A stretch of DNA of 6,681 nucleotides from Acidobacteriota bacterium (GTDB lineage: Bacteria > Acidobacteriota > Aminicenantia > UBA2199). The position numbers and the translations under genes were made by a program. Numbering within the stretch: position 1 is the stretch's first letter; every line of letters starts with the position of its first letter. Shown here in pieces: positions 6,521-6,681 of the stretch. The stretch lies in assembly GCA_021817755.1 (NCBI GenBank), contig JAKAGC010000221.1:1-6681 (forward strand). Direction: 5' to 3'. Under the pieces are notes generated by a model. That model was not told where the DNA came from and did no database searches. It was given only the letters and a program-made list of their open reading frames with translations.

Positions 6521-6540
6521 TTCCCTGTGCAGAGGGAAAT

Positions 6541-6681
6541 ATGAAAAAAGTAACCTTTAAGCAATTGATACTGGACTTTCAAGAGAAAGATTTAAGCGGG
6601 ATCATCGAAAGGGATATAGATATTCCACTGGATATAAATAAAATTATTTCTCTAGTAGGTGTCCGCAGAAGTGGGAAAACA
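6541..6681 (+). CDS. P-loop ATPase, probably AAA_14/DUF4143 type, N-terminal fragment cut by window edge
   Basis: The first 47 codons are present and the frame is open to the last base. The start is ATG at 6541, with AGAGGG four bases upstream. The visible sequence has a short N-terminal region (MKKVTFKQLILDFQEKDLSG, then IIERDIDIPLDINK). It leads into a hydrophobic beta strand and Walker A motif, IISLVGVRRSGKT (35-47), which binds ATP phosphate. A P-loop written G-x-R-R-S-G-K-T near residue 40, after a basic-acidic lead-in, is typical of the ATPases annotated AAA_14 with a C-terminal DUF4143 domain. They are about 380-450 aa, are widespread and often horizontally acquired, and their cellular role is mostly unknown. 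The Walker B and C-terminal domain lie outside the window, so the subfamily is inferred. A separate promoter and the preceding terminator suggest no operon link to the surface protein. Confidence 0.75.
   Translation, partial: MKKVTFKQLILDFQEKDLSGIIERDIDIPLDINKIISLVGVRRSGKT

Noticed and set aside
6405..6540. Possible small RNA gene between the terminator and the ATPase gene
   Set aside because: Only one hairpin and an ATPase promoter are visible; there is no separate upstream promoter with a following terminator to define an RNA.

Overview
The window reads as bacterial chromosome with ordinary Shine-Dalgarno sites (AAGGAG) and recognisable sigma-70-type promoter hexamers. The coding is AT-leaning. 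The large secreted protein combines LVIVD propeller repeats, repeated Kre9/KNH-like plus BACON-like domains and a paired 'PFG...' Ig-like module. From memory this style is common in Acidobacteriota and Aminicenantes-type genomes, but nothing in the window fixes the taxon, so that placement is a low-confidence inference.

Layout. The left quarter (1-1654, minus strand) is a compact, probably co-transcribed cluster of three genes for class III signal peptide (prepilin-type) proteins, read right to left. First comes a 212-aa GspG-like pseudopilin with a GTG start, then a 285-aa GspG-like pseudopilin with a long C-terminal extension, then the first 33 codons of a third short-leader protein whose N-terminus (G-IAAIEV) resembles TadE, Flp or type IV prepilins. 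The gaps are 26 and 30 bases. A good promoter (TGGAAA-N17-TATAAT) lies just upstream of the first gene.

Positions 1655-2147 form a 493-base AT-rich divergent intergenic region with no convincing gene. It holds the leftward promoter, a weaker candidate rightward promoter, and three copies of GTTTATAA.

Positions 2148-6332 (plus strand) encode one 1394-aa exported mosaic protein. It has a signal peptide, then about 14 LVIVD-type beta-propeller blades. These are followed by two tandem copies of a [Kre9/KNH-like + BACON-like] module, two related Ig-like modules, and a C-terminal putative-Ig (He_PIG-like) domain. It has no catalytic motif and no recognisable C-terminal sorting or anchor signal, so it is most likely a cell-surface or secreted adhesion or scaffold protein. 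A strong intrinsic terminator and a second perfect hairpin follow it.

The right edge (6541-6681, plus) is the first 47 codons of a P-loop ATPase with its own promoter. The Walker A motif GVRRSGKT is typical of the AAA_14/DUF4143 family.

Functionally, the pseudopilins and the giant surface protein are divergently transcribed from one shared intergenic region. A link, such as the pilin-like proteins assembling the machinery that exports or displays surface proteins, is possible but only inferred from position. I see no CRISPR array, tRNA, rRNA, insertion sequence or clear defence system.
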